Part shown: positions 23,301 through 32,871 of the stretch, in pieces | Numbering within the stretch: the first letter of the stretch is position 1 | Layout: each line of letters starts with the position of its first letter | Assembly (NCBI GenBank): GCA_033297075.1 | Contig: MU858205.1 | Location: 26,114 to 90,113, forward strand | Source: Rhypophila decipiens | Taxonomy: Eukaryota; Ascomycota; Sordariomycetes; Sordariales; Naviculisporaceae | DNA length: 64,000 nt | Reading direction: 5' to 3' | Position numbers and translations under genes: made by a program | The notes under the pieces: model-generated | Told to the model about the DNA's origin: nothing | Database searches by the model: none | The model's input: the letters and a program-made list of their open reading frames with translations, nothing else

Positions 23301-26070
23301 CAACGTATTTACCAGCCAGTCTCTGGATACAGAGCTTGCCTTGGTTGTTCTTTCCGAAATAGGAAAGATCAGTCACGATGCGTGTTTGGATATTGTCCAA
23401 CACGGTGAAACCGACTGTGTTGAGTTTCTTCTTCTCAACACTGGAGTCGCGGTCGTGGACGTTTCTTTTCTCCTGGAAGCGGCGCTGGAGACATCTTCAT
23501 ATTGGCAGGGGAAGCACCCATCCTTTCAATACAAGCACATTCCATCCCTGGATGGTGCCTCGATGTCCTTACCTTATGAGGAAGCGAACATTGAAATCAG
23601 GGAGAAAATGAAGGAACGGAGCGAGGCGATGAGTCTCCTAATATTCAACTACTGGCTCAGGGCCTCTCCCACGCCATTACGACAACGAGGGCTGGAGTTT
23701 CTGGTGGAGAGGATGCCAGGTGAAACCCAGCGGCAGGTCATCAGTCGATGCAAGCACCACCCGACACTCTCTACAATACAGCTTTTGCTACAGTACTCTG
23801 CTGTAGCAGACAGTCCTCTGCTTTTATGCCAGGCACTCACTGCATGCATGGGTGTTCTAGATAACGAAGCCTTGAGAGAAGGAGGATTGGCTTCCTGGTC
23901 GAAACTGTTGGTTATTTGCCTTGGTCTCAAGTTCTCTGCTGCGTCATCTGAAGCCATTGAACTCAAGTACCAGTGCCTCGAACTCATCTTGTGCCATATG
24001 GAAGAGAAGGAGTTTGATATAAACGACTTCTTTGCTGTGGACCTGCGGTCACCTTTCAATATCATTTTCACACATTGTCCCCCCGAAGAACTTCCAAGAG
24101 CCATAGAGCTTTTCTGCAAATCTGGTGCCGACGCAAATCGGCCGCCAGTGGACGAGCGCTCCGATCTTCCCTTGATAGTTGCTGCTGAAAAATCACATGG
24201 CAAGGCAATCCCGATCATGGTTGAGTTTGGAGGTGACTTGTTAAAAGCGCTCCACTTTGCAATGGCGGATAAAAATATTCGTGCAATGAGAGGCGGCCTC
24301 ATAGAGGAGTCCATCAACATGGGAATCCTCTCCAAAAACGCCGAATCTTTCCGCACCACATCGAGCAGGCTTGAGGCTGATGTCAACGTTATGGACTTGT
24401 TCGGGATGGCCATTGATGCCAACAACGTGGAGATCCTGGATACTCTTTTTGATTCAGGTCTCCAGTACAGCATCGACCGCGATCTTGACTTTCTTGGTTC
24501 CGTTGCAAAGTTCTACTCCCGGAATAACTCTACCATTCCGGAATGGGCCCAACCATCGTATGACCTCGACAACTTTTGTACGTGGTGGGCAGGTCCAGCA
24601 CCCGCGGGTCATCTTAGTCCTAATCGCCAACTGCCACCATCAGTGTACTTGAATAGATCGCTGATTTTGAAAATGATCAATCAAAATTTGATCAGAGAAA
24701 GCGGAGCGATTCTTTTATGTCTGTTGAAGAGAGGGTCTCATGGAATGGCCAAACCGCACCCCAGCACAGAGTATCTGTTGTTCCGAGCGCACGAACATCG
24801 GAATATTTTTCTGCGACTCATTGAGCTCAAGATACCTTTGAGGACCCGGAGCTGGAATACCCTAAAGCCTGCCTACAAGAGGGCAATGTGGGAGGATGAT
24901 CGATGGGCATTGATGGACTCGGCTCTTGCGGATGAGCGCCTCCATGACTATATAAGCACCAGTGGAGACCGCGAACCTGAAAGCTCGGACATTTTGGCCT
25001 TGTTCCTTGAAAATACGACTCGTGCCGAACACGGTCTCATTTATTTGTCCTTCCTGGACAAGGTTTTCGATGACTATCCAGCTGCTGAGGACCGAATCAA
25101 AATCCTTGCCTCTCTCTTTGACGCAATATGGAAACTACACCCAAAGGCACTGTATGGATATGTGTTTTGCGCACTCGCCTACTCGAATGAATACGCCTTT
25201 CCACACCTGGCCCTTCATCCGGGACCACAGGTTGTTGAAGCCACTTCCTACTTGAACGCTAGGACCGAGACGTATTACCCTACCCTGCTCTATGCAGCTG
25301 AATCGCAGGACTGGAACCTGGTTAGACATACACTGACAAAGACAAAGGATGAACTCCTATTCCATACTTCTTTCAGAGATGTCAGTCCGCCTGCCCGTAA
25401 AGGCTTTTGTGGGGATTTTAGAAGACGTAACTATTTCTGTCAGTGCACCCAGATGGTAAAATGCAATGGAGACATGGAGGCTATCGAATCAGGGTATCGC
25501 GGTCAGCCTGTGCTCTTTCATGCCATCCAGGATGGCGTTGTGGATATTGTGCAGATGGCTATTCGGGAAGGAGTTGATTTCAGCTTGAACTCCTATTACT
25601 ATGGCGACAATTCGCTAACCCCGGCTCATATCGATTTGATACAGGACCTTCCTTCATCTGCTAGTGGCCCGGGACATGCTTATCTGGTCGAAGATGATCA
25701 GTTACCCCGCGGCAGCACCGTCACCCTCCTCCACCTTGCTGTATTCTGCTGCGTGGACGGACCCGTCAGGGAGGACCGCTTGGAGATTCTGAGACTTTTG
25801 ATGCACAACGGAGCGGACTCACAACTCAATGTCAAGGCCCTAGTGCCTAGTCGGTTTCTACGGAGATCTTCTAGATCAGTAGTGCCCTTTGTCATTGCTG
25901 AGTCTGCCGAGCGGAAAGACAGTGACACTGCCTGCCTAAATGTTGAGGAGTTTGCTAAGGCAATGTATATCCCTGGCGAGCGTCAGGATAAGGGGCTAGT
26001 GGCATGGCGGAGGAAGAGCAAAGGATTAAGAGAGACGATCCTCGAGATACTAAAAGGAGGACAGACTTGA
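20347..26070 (+). CDS. STAND-N-type protein with ankyrin-like repeats (1907 aa)
   Basis: The ATG at 20347 starts MDPLSIAAAAAGFLATLESI, the hallmark opening of the fungal N-terminal domain found on STAND/NLR-like proteins. That domain and its helical continuation span about residues 1-230. A polar, Ser/Asp-rich linker follows (about 230-460). The rest (about 520-1900) is a long helical-repeat region with degenerate ankyrin-like units such as PPLFLAIKNRNIPALRCLLQ, VLFHAIQDGVVDIVQMAIRE and LEILRLLMHNGAD. No Walker A motif (GxxxxGK[ST]) is visible, so there seems to be no NACHT or NB-ARC ATPase. Proteins with this N-domain often act in fungal self/non-self recognition or regulated cell death; that is family knowledge, not shown here. 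The frame extends 62 codons further upstream, but this ATG fits the domain start. The 5.7-kb coding region has no intron. Confidence 0.85.
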   Translation: MDPLSIAAAAAGFLATLESITKKLRDVSRKLRDSTTVKATLELGQQLIQLEFVTRSLLDREIPTLGGSSNASAINVVQQIELNIQSCRADLDEVSELLDQLDNSLKEKARWVFKNHGKVMDLCESLNRHYNSLDLSLSTILILTTHQTRLVTDRTLQETDCIKDQVHITREVTQDIKGDTTRLKRSVDYVGQSVEQMGFDVSEMLTLLRKFDQHKSWPFRGHGGFITNDLCFTLERYFCDQSGIDTEELRSQFSGFQTEDDLASLHSGWTWGGSKQGVPDNLSTSRSRYGRSQPHDSGPGSNPPPRQSAGESSSRVHSSQAHIPSQNLRGVETGMAESSNDESAFENIYGATADGSFQLDRHRLSMRIDQADDDLPPGMGDPDVPEREPSDSDADLNEGSVSTRSVLDSQSQITTPSIPELPMKLIPYHPGPTVQAQGKVTRNDTPAFVKLRESLQALWDELATDETFNLIQPLRSELSIQQAENARKKLPSRLAQRRLYQELHQASGTSQPSLEQIKGLLEDGASPNLPPGQVARFRQFHNTRTAYAPPLFLAIKNRNIPALRCLLQHGAEPDCHLVEETPLEKLMAEAHSDPSGFETIATMALILASNGAKINPFILSRAISLDGVVENSTFLVIKLLLESGPNALRQLDLQADLLAKPEASRVDELLVEAVLQPGLQPSCANICSAVKLGSPKILSLLLDNLSHPVSLPPMCMEMAVACQDEMAIGLLITRGFQPNCSNICLAISLSNPKIVRILMDSIPPPNSLPVCMEKALSCWNEMAIELLMERGTPPPLEAIYRAIELRKPELFAKFVDLYCNEGSRPLNLQRCLSKAISYWNDHDRTIVQRIISRGAKPTEEQMTTIIEHNDFETIDILLALGTDISDFRFSCASADLACKILRSAAKSKIRVETKHEKLLVALSAILCPSEITKQDASQPESLTSEDSDAVHSISRPESHWSRQSTLVLIRLLMREKVCPDGEILVNVFTSQSLDTELALVVLSEIGKISHDACLDIVQHGETDCVEFLLLNTGVAVVDVSFLLEAALETSSYWQGKHPSFQYKHIPSLDGASMSLPYEEANIEIREKMKERSEAMSLLIFNYWLRASPTPLRQRGLEFLVERMPGETQRQVISRCKHHPTLSTIQLLLQYSAVADSPLLLCQALTACMGVLDNEALREGGLASWSKLLVICLGLKFSAASSEAIELKYQCLELILCHMEEKEFDINDFFAVDLRSPFNIIFTHCPPEELPRAIELFCKSGADANRPPVDERSDLPLIVAAEKSHGKAIPIMVEFGGDLLKALHFAMADKNIRAMRGGLIEESINMGILSKNAESFRTTSSRLEADVNVMDLFGMAIDANNVEILDTLFDSGLQYSIDRDLDFLGSVAKFYSRNNSTIPEWAQPSYDLDNFCTWWAGPAPAGHLSPNRQLPPSVYLNRSLILKMINQNLIRESGAILLCLLKRGSHGMAKPHPSTEYLLFRAHEHRNIFLRLIELKIPLRTRSWNTLKPAYKRAMWEDDRWALMDSALADERLHDYISTSGDREPESSDILALFLENTTRAEHGLIYLSFLDKVFDDYPAAEDRIKILASLFDAIWKLHPKALYGYVFCALAYSNEYAFPHLALHPGPQVVEATSYLNARTETYYPTLLYAAESQDWNLVRHTLTKTKDELLFHTSFRDVSPPARKGFCGDFRRRNYFCQCTQMVKCNGDMEAIESGYRGQPVLFHAIQDGVVDIVQMAIREGVDFSLNSYYYGDNSLTPAHIDLIQDLPSSASGPGHAYLVEDDQLPRGSTVTLLHLAVFCCVDGPVREDRLEILRLLMHNGADSQLNVKALVPSRFLRRSSRSVVPFVIAESAERKDSDTACLNVEEFAKAMYIPGERQDKGLVAWRRKSKGLRETILEILKGGQT

Positions 26071-26100
26071 AGGTGTCGCCGTGTCACAGATCTACCTGAG

Positions 26101-26228
26101 GTGAGTAATTTGTTTTGCGGCTCTCGGTTGCTACCTACTTCAGGTTGGGGGCCGAAATGCCATCCTTGCCCTCCACTCGACGCTTCCTCCTATCGACCTA
26201 GTTAACTAACTCACCCTTCTCATTACAG
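26101..26228 (+). other. Probable 3'UTR intron of the STAND-N gene
   Basis: A GTGAGT donor directly after CTGAG, a CTAACTAAC branch region and a TTCTCATTACAG acceptor form a textbook 128-bp intron starting 30 bases after the stop codon. It is close enough to the stop that nonsense-mediated decay would not be expected. Confidence 0.55.
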
Positions 26229-26416
26229 CAAAGAGCTATGGCCGACGGGACCCAATCCAACTATCATCCTTCAGCTTCTGGTTATCCATGGCAGGGCTGT
26301 CCTGTCCTCCTCACTCATGTGTTTTCTCCCCTTTCTTAGCCTGGAGTCTCTCCTTTTAAGGGTTCGACTCGAACGGAAAAGAGGATGAACGTGGTAATCT
26401 CCTTAACTATGTCGCC

Positions 26417-26641
26417 TCATGTGCACTTCTTATGATCTCGGAGGTATATGAGCGCCAGATCGTGGGTCTCGTTCCAGTGGGCGTTCTCGATGTATCTGAG
26501 GTTTTTGAAGAATATGCCCGCGACTCTGTTGCGCTCATTGCTCCGTCGGGATTCCTCTGGGAAAGCCTCATCTTGTTCCTCTTCTATCTTTGAGTCTGGG
26601 GCTGTGGTTTTGTTGCTTTGGGTGTTGTCCTCGGCCGCCAT
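26417..26641 (-). pseudogene. Truncated SANT/Myb-like paralog (74 aa)
   Basis: The ATG at 26641 opens 74 codons. After an acidic start the segment RVAGIFFKNLRYIENAHWNE ... LALIYLRDHK aligns with the first half of the SANT/Myb-like domain of the genes at 27955-28970 and 30353-31312 (TIKYAHE ... WTEEADLSILYLR; ATFYAEP ... WTEEDDFLLYYLK). It then hits a TGA before the second half of the domain, and the conserved tryptophan context is shortened by several residues. It is either a decayed third copy or a minimal protein with half a domain. Confidence 0.5.
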
Positions 26642-27954
26642 GTTGGTGTGGTATGAGTGAGTTCACTGAAGTAGGTGTACGTGAGGCTATTAGAGCTGGA
26701 GCCAGAAAGGCAGTTTAGAGCTCTCGGGTGCAAAGGTTTCATTGCGGGGCTAAGACGGCAAGATGTGTACATGTATACCGTGGAAAACATGCGTGGGAAA
26801 ATTTTATGTTTGTTTGGGATATGGAAGGACACATTCGAGAGGATACGAACTGTTTTATACCCATACTTTTACATCGCCAGTGTGGGCTGGTCTCAAGAAG
26901 TAGATTCATGGTTAAGTCGTCCCTCGAGGGTGAATCAGTATGCAGTTGATGCGAACCAGCAAGGTCCCAAGGCTGCATGTGTGTGTCAATAACCGGTGCT
27001 TGCCCATGACCTTCTGGATCAATATGCCTTAGTAGCGCTTGAGCCCGTCCTATTCGGTGAGTAAATGGGAATTATCAACACCTAAAAGCACTGCTGGATC
27101 ATTGTACTCAAGAACGTTGTTTTGACGGTGGCCTCTGGTGTGTGTGTACAAGTACGTGCAGCATGATTACCAACCTAGTTTTACAGAATATAGTACACGT
27201 ATGAGGTTAATTATGAACATAGCTATTATCGCATTGATCTCGGTGTTCGTCAGGTATCACGCGAATAGAGCTCAGTAAGAAAAAATGATCATAGATTGAG
27301 TGCTGAAGAAGTAAAAGAACACAAGAGAATGTGGTGAGCGAAGTGCTCGGTATTTATCTACATGATGGCAACCAAATCCAGGGAAGCTTATGCCAAGAGC
27401 TTGGCACTAAGCGTTACATCAGGCGTGACACAGGAGGAGAACAGGCCCGGAAACGACCAAGGAAGAAGATAAGTAAATACCAGACTTTAAAAGTTGACCA
27501 ATAGCAAAATCCCGGCATCTCAAATCCTAGACGATCAGAGTCAAACTTAACCATACAGACTACATTTTCCATCTAGGTTCTTGGTTGGTCTTTGCTAAGG
27601 AAAAGAACAGTGGGAATCCCGTATCGTAAACACCAGCTAGACTCAGACTCCGCTGAGAATATGCATAAAGGTATCATTTTCATTATGCAACACGTAATCT
27701 ATAGACAGCTTCCAGAAACTAGCGGTATATAATGCCCAGTTAATTATCGCCTAGCTTGAACCAGTGCCCCTTCATTTTATCCACCGTCTTTAACCTGCCT
27801 GCTATGCGATAAAGCCCTTTGGTGCGCGGACCTACAAGCTTGATCTTCCCGTTGACGCGCTCGGTGAATCGGGTGTTGAGCAGAGAGGAAGAGCTCTTTT
27901 CGTCTTTGTATTCCTCACTTTACAACCTTGGATGCCGTTCCCCGATGTCAGCCC
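26642..27954. other. Intergenic, no gene seen
   Basis: About 1.3 kb, AT-rich between 27080 and 27780. No frame has recognisable domains. Frames around 26675-26990 are antisense to the leader of the truncated SANT copy. Confidence 0.5.
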
Positions 27955-28970
27955 CTAATCCTGTGAGCTGGAGGGTCCGTCAAAAGGGTCAGGAGGGCTC
28001 GAGGAGCCGGGTTCAGTCAGGGTCGAATCGGAGTCATCGTCTTGGGTAAGGTCGACTGGGGCAAATGTAGTCGCGGCAGAGCCAGAGTCCCCAGCATTCT
28101 GATCTTGCGATGCCCCCGAAGTTCCGTCTTGAGCTGGTGGTGGCGCTGGCGGCTCTGCCGGTGCAGCCGGGATGCCATTTGGGAATTGCTCTCTCTCGAC
28201 CCTACTCATTTCTTCCTCAAACTTGACCTTTTCCTCCCGGCTCAAATCGGCATTGAGCGTCTTGAGCCTTTGCCATCGCTGCTGGCATGCAGTTCGCGTG
28301 TGGCCCGTCACGTGGACGATGAATTGGTTGGCAATGCGCCGGAAAGTGACCCCTTTTCTGCGGAGGTAGAGAATCGAAAGATCGGCCTCCTCTGTCCATG
28401 GGGTTCCGCGCATGAGCTTTCTCGTCTCGTGAGCATACTTGATTGTTTTGAGGATACGCCCGGGGAAGAGGTCGCGGTTTCCGTTGAGACTAGCGTTTGT
28501 TGCCGACTGGGAGGAATCTGGGGAGGAGGTGGCGTTGGTGTTTTGCGTCGATGTAGAGGGAGCGGCGCCAGTGGCAGTGTCACGGTCACGGTGACGAAGT
28601 TGTCTCGGGAGCTCGGGCACCAACATTCGCGGCCGATCCGGTCGGGGAACCAGGTTTCTGCCTCTAATACGGTCTGCATAAGGGCCAGCGTCTGGGTTTG
28701 TGTCTTCCTCGGAGTCGTCTTCGGCGTCACTGCTGTTGGGATCAGGACTATATCCAGCCGTTAGTTACCCCCGACCACTGTACTCTGGGGGCTTAGGTTG
28801 CTGGGAATGGGCGGATCTTACTTCTTAGAGTCCTCTGGCTCCGACTCGTCGTCTTCCACCTTCACTCCGTGACGTGCGGGGGTGAGTTTACCGAGAGACT
28901 TGGCCAGTTTGCGAGCCCCGAGCAAAGGGCCGTCCGCGGGGTAGGTGTCCACAAACTTGATGCGTGCCAT
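27955..28970 (-). CDS. SANT/Myb-like DNA-binding domain protein (313 aa)
   Basis: Exon 28970-28822 and exon 28747-27955 are separated by a 74-bp intron (GTAAGA donor, TAACTAAC branch, ATATAG acceptor). The N-terminus MARIKFVDTYPADGPLLGAR closely matches the start of the gene at 31312 (MVRIKFVEDYPEDGPLQGGR), showing common descent. Acidic and Arg/Pro-rich linkers lead to a single SANT/Myb-like domain (RGTPWTEEADLSILYLRRKG to HTRTACQQRWQRLKTL, around residues 170-215), then an EEK-rich helix and a Pro/Ser-rich acidic tail. Single-repeat proteins of this kind usually bind DNA or chromatin; no target can be inferred. Confidence 0.75.
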
Positions 28971-30352
28971 TGTGCCGAGAGTTTGTCGTAGATGTATATA
29001 AGGGCGGGTAAGTTGCTTGACAAAGCGAGACTGTTTCGGTTTGGAAGTCGAGGGGAAGGTCTGGGCTGTGTAATTGGTCGCAAAGATTTGAAGGGGCAGG
29101 GGATTCAGCTCTCCAGTTCTATAAATAGTAGAGTATAAAAGGGGGTAGAGATTGCACAGGAAGAAAGTGAATGCAATGAAGAATTGGTGCGCCCTGATTG
29201 TTCCTCAAATGTTCAAGTTGATGAGCTTTAGGAGTTGAAAGAAGTGGAAGAACCCGAAATCGACAATATTTATATTCATCCCTGACCGGTGGTCAAGTGG
29301 TCCAAGCGGTGGATCACTTCTGGTCCTCGTCTGAACTACCGCCTTCATCTGGCCTCTTCATCTGAGATATCTACACCTGTTTTAAGCTTCATGGGCTATC
29401 ATTATCAACCCTGTGATCCATCGTAGCATGGCTCCTCGCAAACCCTCATCGTTAGATTGCTATTCTAGCCGCAAATAGCTCCAGAAAAAGCTGAGATGAC
29501 AGGGAAAAAGGTCTCCTCTGCAAACATTGTGGTCATATTCGGTGCAGCTATCATGTTTGATGCGTCACGGAGTCACGATGTTCTACCCACAGATAGAAGA
29601 GAGGAGAATCATTGATAAGGCCAAAGACATTTCTTCGGTGCTAAAAACCTGGTATGATATCTTTGCAGCTTATAGGAAAAGGACGGAATGTGACTTTGAC
29701 ATTTAAACGCATCATTCTCGTCTTGGCATGGCCCGCTGACCGCTGCTCAACCAACAATTAGCACAAACCCCCATGATTCATCTGGAGATTTTTTACTTGT
29801 TATCTTTCTTGCTTCTGTTTCAAATCAGTCTCGTTCCAGGCCGACCTCTTGCTTTGATATCTGCCCGAGACTTGACGTGGGGCGGTTTCCATCGCTCTTC
29901 GTGAGATTCCTTCCCTCCATTTGGCCCAGCACTGCAAAGCTGACCATGTATCCTGATACTATTGGCAACCGGATATCTTTAGTAAATAGTTCTAGGCTTC
30001 TAGCACAGGCCACGATGAAGGGGTAGTCTTCAAAGTTAATTCCAAGTGCTCGGCGATAGTTCCTAGGCTCGCGAAATGATGAACTCATGTCCGCAATGAG
30101 ATTTACTATTAGTTGAGGAACGAGGCAAAGTCAATCATGGACTTCACAGCTAACAGGGAAGTATATGATCAAAATCTCTCTGGTTGCTGTTTTGCTATTT
30201 ATATAATGCACACAATCCGTTGCTACGGCTTCTCGGGCCACAGCGCCCGAACTCTATTTTTTGTCTGACCGCGCTCCAAAATTGCCTTATCATTCCTGCT
30301 GTTCTGCCATGTGTTTCCCAGCCAACGCTATCTAAGCAGCCCCGTCATTTCC
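28971..30352. other. Intergenic between two SANT paralogs
   Basis: About 1.4 kb. It should hold the promoter of the 28970 gene and the 3' end of the 31312 gene. TATAAA words at 29120 and 29134 are on the + strand, opposite to both genes. A weak 87-codon frame at 29825-30088 (minus) has no domain. Confidence 0.5.
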
Positions 30353-31312
30353 TCACTCCTCCTCTTCCCCATCCTCTTCGTCTTCGTCCTCCTCATTCTG
30401 CTTTCCCTGGACCTTCCCCTTCCCCTTTGCATCAGCAGCTCCCTTCCCGCTAGCACCCTTCGCCCGCATGGAGGTGGCGTTACCAGCGGCAACCCGTCTA
30501 GCCTCGGCTTCCTCAAAAAGCGGAATACGATAATCGAAATCTCCCTCCTCGAACTTGGCGCCAATCCGCTCTTTCTCGCGATGAGCAGCTACCTTCTCCT
30601 CGCCCTCCAGCGCATCAAACTGGGCCCGCATCTTTTGGAAGCGATTCTGACAAGCACCCTGGCTGTGTGGATGCAGATAGCGAGTCAGCATCGTAAAGGT
30701 CATCTGGGCCTTGGTCTTGAGGTAGTAGAGGAGAAAGTCGTCCTCTTCTGTCCAGACTTGACCTCTCATGAGCGAGGCGTTGGGCTCGGCGTAAAAGGTT
30801 GCCTTGAGGAAGGTGCCCGCGTGTCCTCGCTGGTTACCATTGCCCCTTGTGACATTTGTGCGGTCGGCAGATCTGGGCAGTGAACCCCCGCGGCCTTTGC
30901 TGGTACCCTGGCGACCCGAGGATTGAGGACGAAGGATGGGCAGGGCAGAAGCTGCCTGCTGCTTTGATGTCGAGGGTTTGGTACCGGAACTTGTCTTGTC
31001 AGGGGTGCTCGACTCTTTGTGCTTTTTGGCCTTTGCTGCGGCCTTCTCTGGCGACACGACGACTTCCGCGCTGGCTACACGTTTATGAGCGACGGGCGGC
31101 ACACCGGCCTGGCCGCTCCGAGTCGGACGGGAGGGTCTCATCGCGACTTCGGCGCCCCCAGAAAATACCGGTGCGTTGGGGACGGGGTCTGGTGTCCCGT
31201 TCCCAGTTGCTTCCTCCTTCTCCTTTTTGGCTCTCAGTCGTCTTGCCAATGCTCTTCCCCCCTGGAGGGGTCCATCTTCGGGGTAATCCTCCACGAACTT
31301 GATTCGGACCAT
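30353..31312 (-). CDS. SANT/Myb-like DNA-binding domain protein (319 aa)
   Basis: An intronless frame starting at the ATG at 31312. The conserved N-terminal box MVRIKFVEDYPEDGPLQGGR is shared with the paralog at 28970. A Lys/Ala/Ser-rich linker leads to one SANT/Myb-like domain (RGQVWTEEDDFLLYYLKTKA to GACQNRFQKMRAQFDALEGE, about residues 185-235). The C-terminus is Lys/Gly-rich and ends in an acidic run (DEDEEDGEEEE). The paralog has an intron after codon 49 and this copy has none, so either an intron was lost or one was gained. Probably a nuclear DNA- or chromatin-binding protein. Confidence 0.75.
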   Translation of the reverse strand: MVRIKFVEDYPEDGPLQGGRALARRLRAKKEKEEATGNGTPDPVPNAPVFSGGAEVAMRPSRPTRSGQAGVPPVAHKRVASAEVVVSPEKAAAKAKKHKESSTPDKTSSGTKPSTSKQQAASALPILRPQSSGRQGTSKGRGGSLPRSADRTNVTRGNGNQRGHAGTFLKATFYAEPNASLMRGQVWTEEDDFLLYYLKTKAQMTFTMLTRYLHPHSQGACQNRFQKMRAQFDALEGEEKVAAHREKERIGAKFEEGDFDYRIPLFEEAEARRVAAGNATSMRAKGASGKGAADAKGKGKVQGKQNEEDEDEEDGEEEE

Positions 31313-32871
31313 TCTACTAGAATGAAGGCGTGAGATTTATATACAGATGATGACTGCACACACATAATCTCAATATCTTGACCAGTCATGATGATATTTG
31401 GCGTAAAAGCGTGGTGGATAATGTGAGATTTGAAGTGCAGAGTGAGGAACGAGATGTTCGGCTCACTACCCAACGGTCACGAACTGAAGAGTCGCAAGCT
31501 TACGGTGTGAAGGACAAACAATTGATCTTGTTTGTTTTGATAGGAGTCGATGATGGATCCTGGGTGTCTGGTGAACAACAGGAATAGCTCCGGATGAGCT
31601 GAACGGTTTTTAAGTGACGAGAATGGCGAATGATTGTCGAGTTGTTCGTTAAAAGCTTCAAATAGAAAGGGGTATGGACGGTTCAAATATGAACAAGAGT
31701 GAATTCCTAGCAGTCAAGGCGTAGCTGGTCGAAAAGGGTGAAGACGCTATGCGATTGGTAAGGACTTGCTTGTCGTAAGTTGAATCATGATGAGGAACAA
31801 GAGAAGAAAACGCGAAAGGGAGGAGTATTTATAGTCGGCTCTAGCAGCAGTCAGCGACCCTAATGCTGGAGGACTGGTCTCGCAGCTTTCTTTCGTCCCA
31901 TCTCCTGGTATTGTGGGCAGGGGCTGATGTGTGATCAGACGGTGAATTGTGCGGCGCCCAATTGTCTCGTATTCCAGTGTTTTATCTGATCAAGCACTGA
32001 AATTGTCATTCAAACGGCCGAAACAGGAGTTCCGAGTCACTGCCATTGTGGCTACTCGTCAGGTAGTGTAGTAAAGTCAGGATGACATTGAAAAAAGAGG
32101 CCGAAGCATATGAGAGATGAACAAGGGATAGTGGGGGGATATAATTCCATACCCCTCATAATGGCATCCTATTGACAAGATCGTCAGGCTACCTGGTGGC
32201 GCAGTGACCATTCATAGACCGGCTCCGAGCCGCCAATACCGTAAAATGTGTCATTGACTGCTCGCAGTTTTAGTCCCAAGGGCAACATGATGTGAATACG
32301 GATACCTTGCATTATGCGCCACATTACTTCGTGACAGGCACTTTGCTTCTACTTTGAACGTTAAAAATGATAGACAACGCCGATCATCAAGACATAACAA
32401 TGCCGCCTTACCCGTTCATAATCTCTACCGGCGCTTTTCTTTAAACCCAGCCTCGCATCTTGAGGGAGGTTAAACTTGGCTGCTATTGGCTGCAACTCTT
32501 TAAGCAATGTGAGACTTGATCCCAGAACGCACTCGCCCTGCGCCAAGGCTTGGCTGAAAGAGTTGGCCAATCATCATGTCGTCAATGAAAAAGAGCTGAG
32601 CGATTGTGAAGGTCAACAGGCCAATCATATCAGAGATGTTGTGTCTCCGGGAGTCCGTGCTCCACCTTGGTCCACACCCCGCAAAATTGTGCAACCCTTC
32701 GCTGCCATCGGACCATCGGGGATTGAATGTGGAGCCCGCTCCAGAATTCGCGGTCCGGGGGCAAATGAGGGGCATCATCGTCTTGAATTTGCCAAATTCA
32801 ACTTCATGTCAAGACGAAATCTCGACAGTGACACCCTTATCGGATAACGGCACCTGCTTCACCAAACTCCA
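31313..32871. other. Divergent intergenic region
   Basis: This carries the leader of the SANT gene (left) and the promoter of the zinc-finger factor (right). No gene is supported. Frames across 32470-32850 are interrupted or antisense to one another. Confidence 0.5.

Noticed and set aside
29120..29140. TATAAA words as a promoter for the SANT gene
   Set aside because: They are on the opposite strand to the gene.
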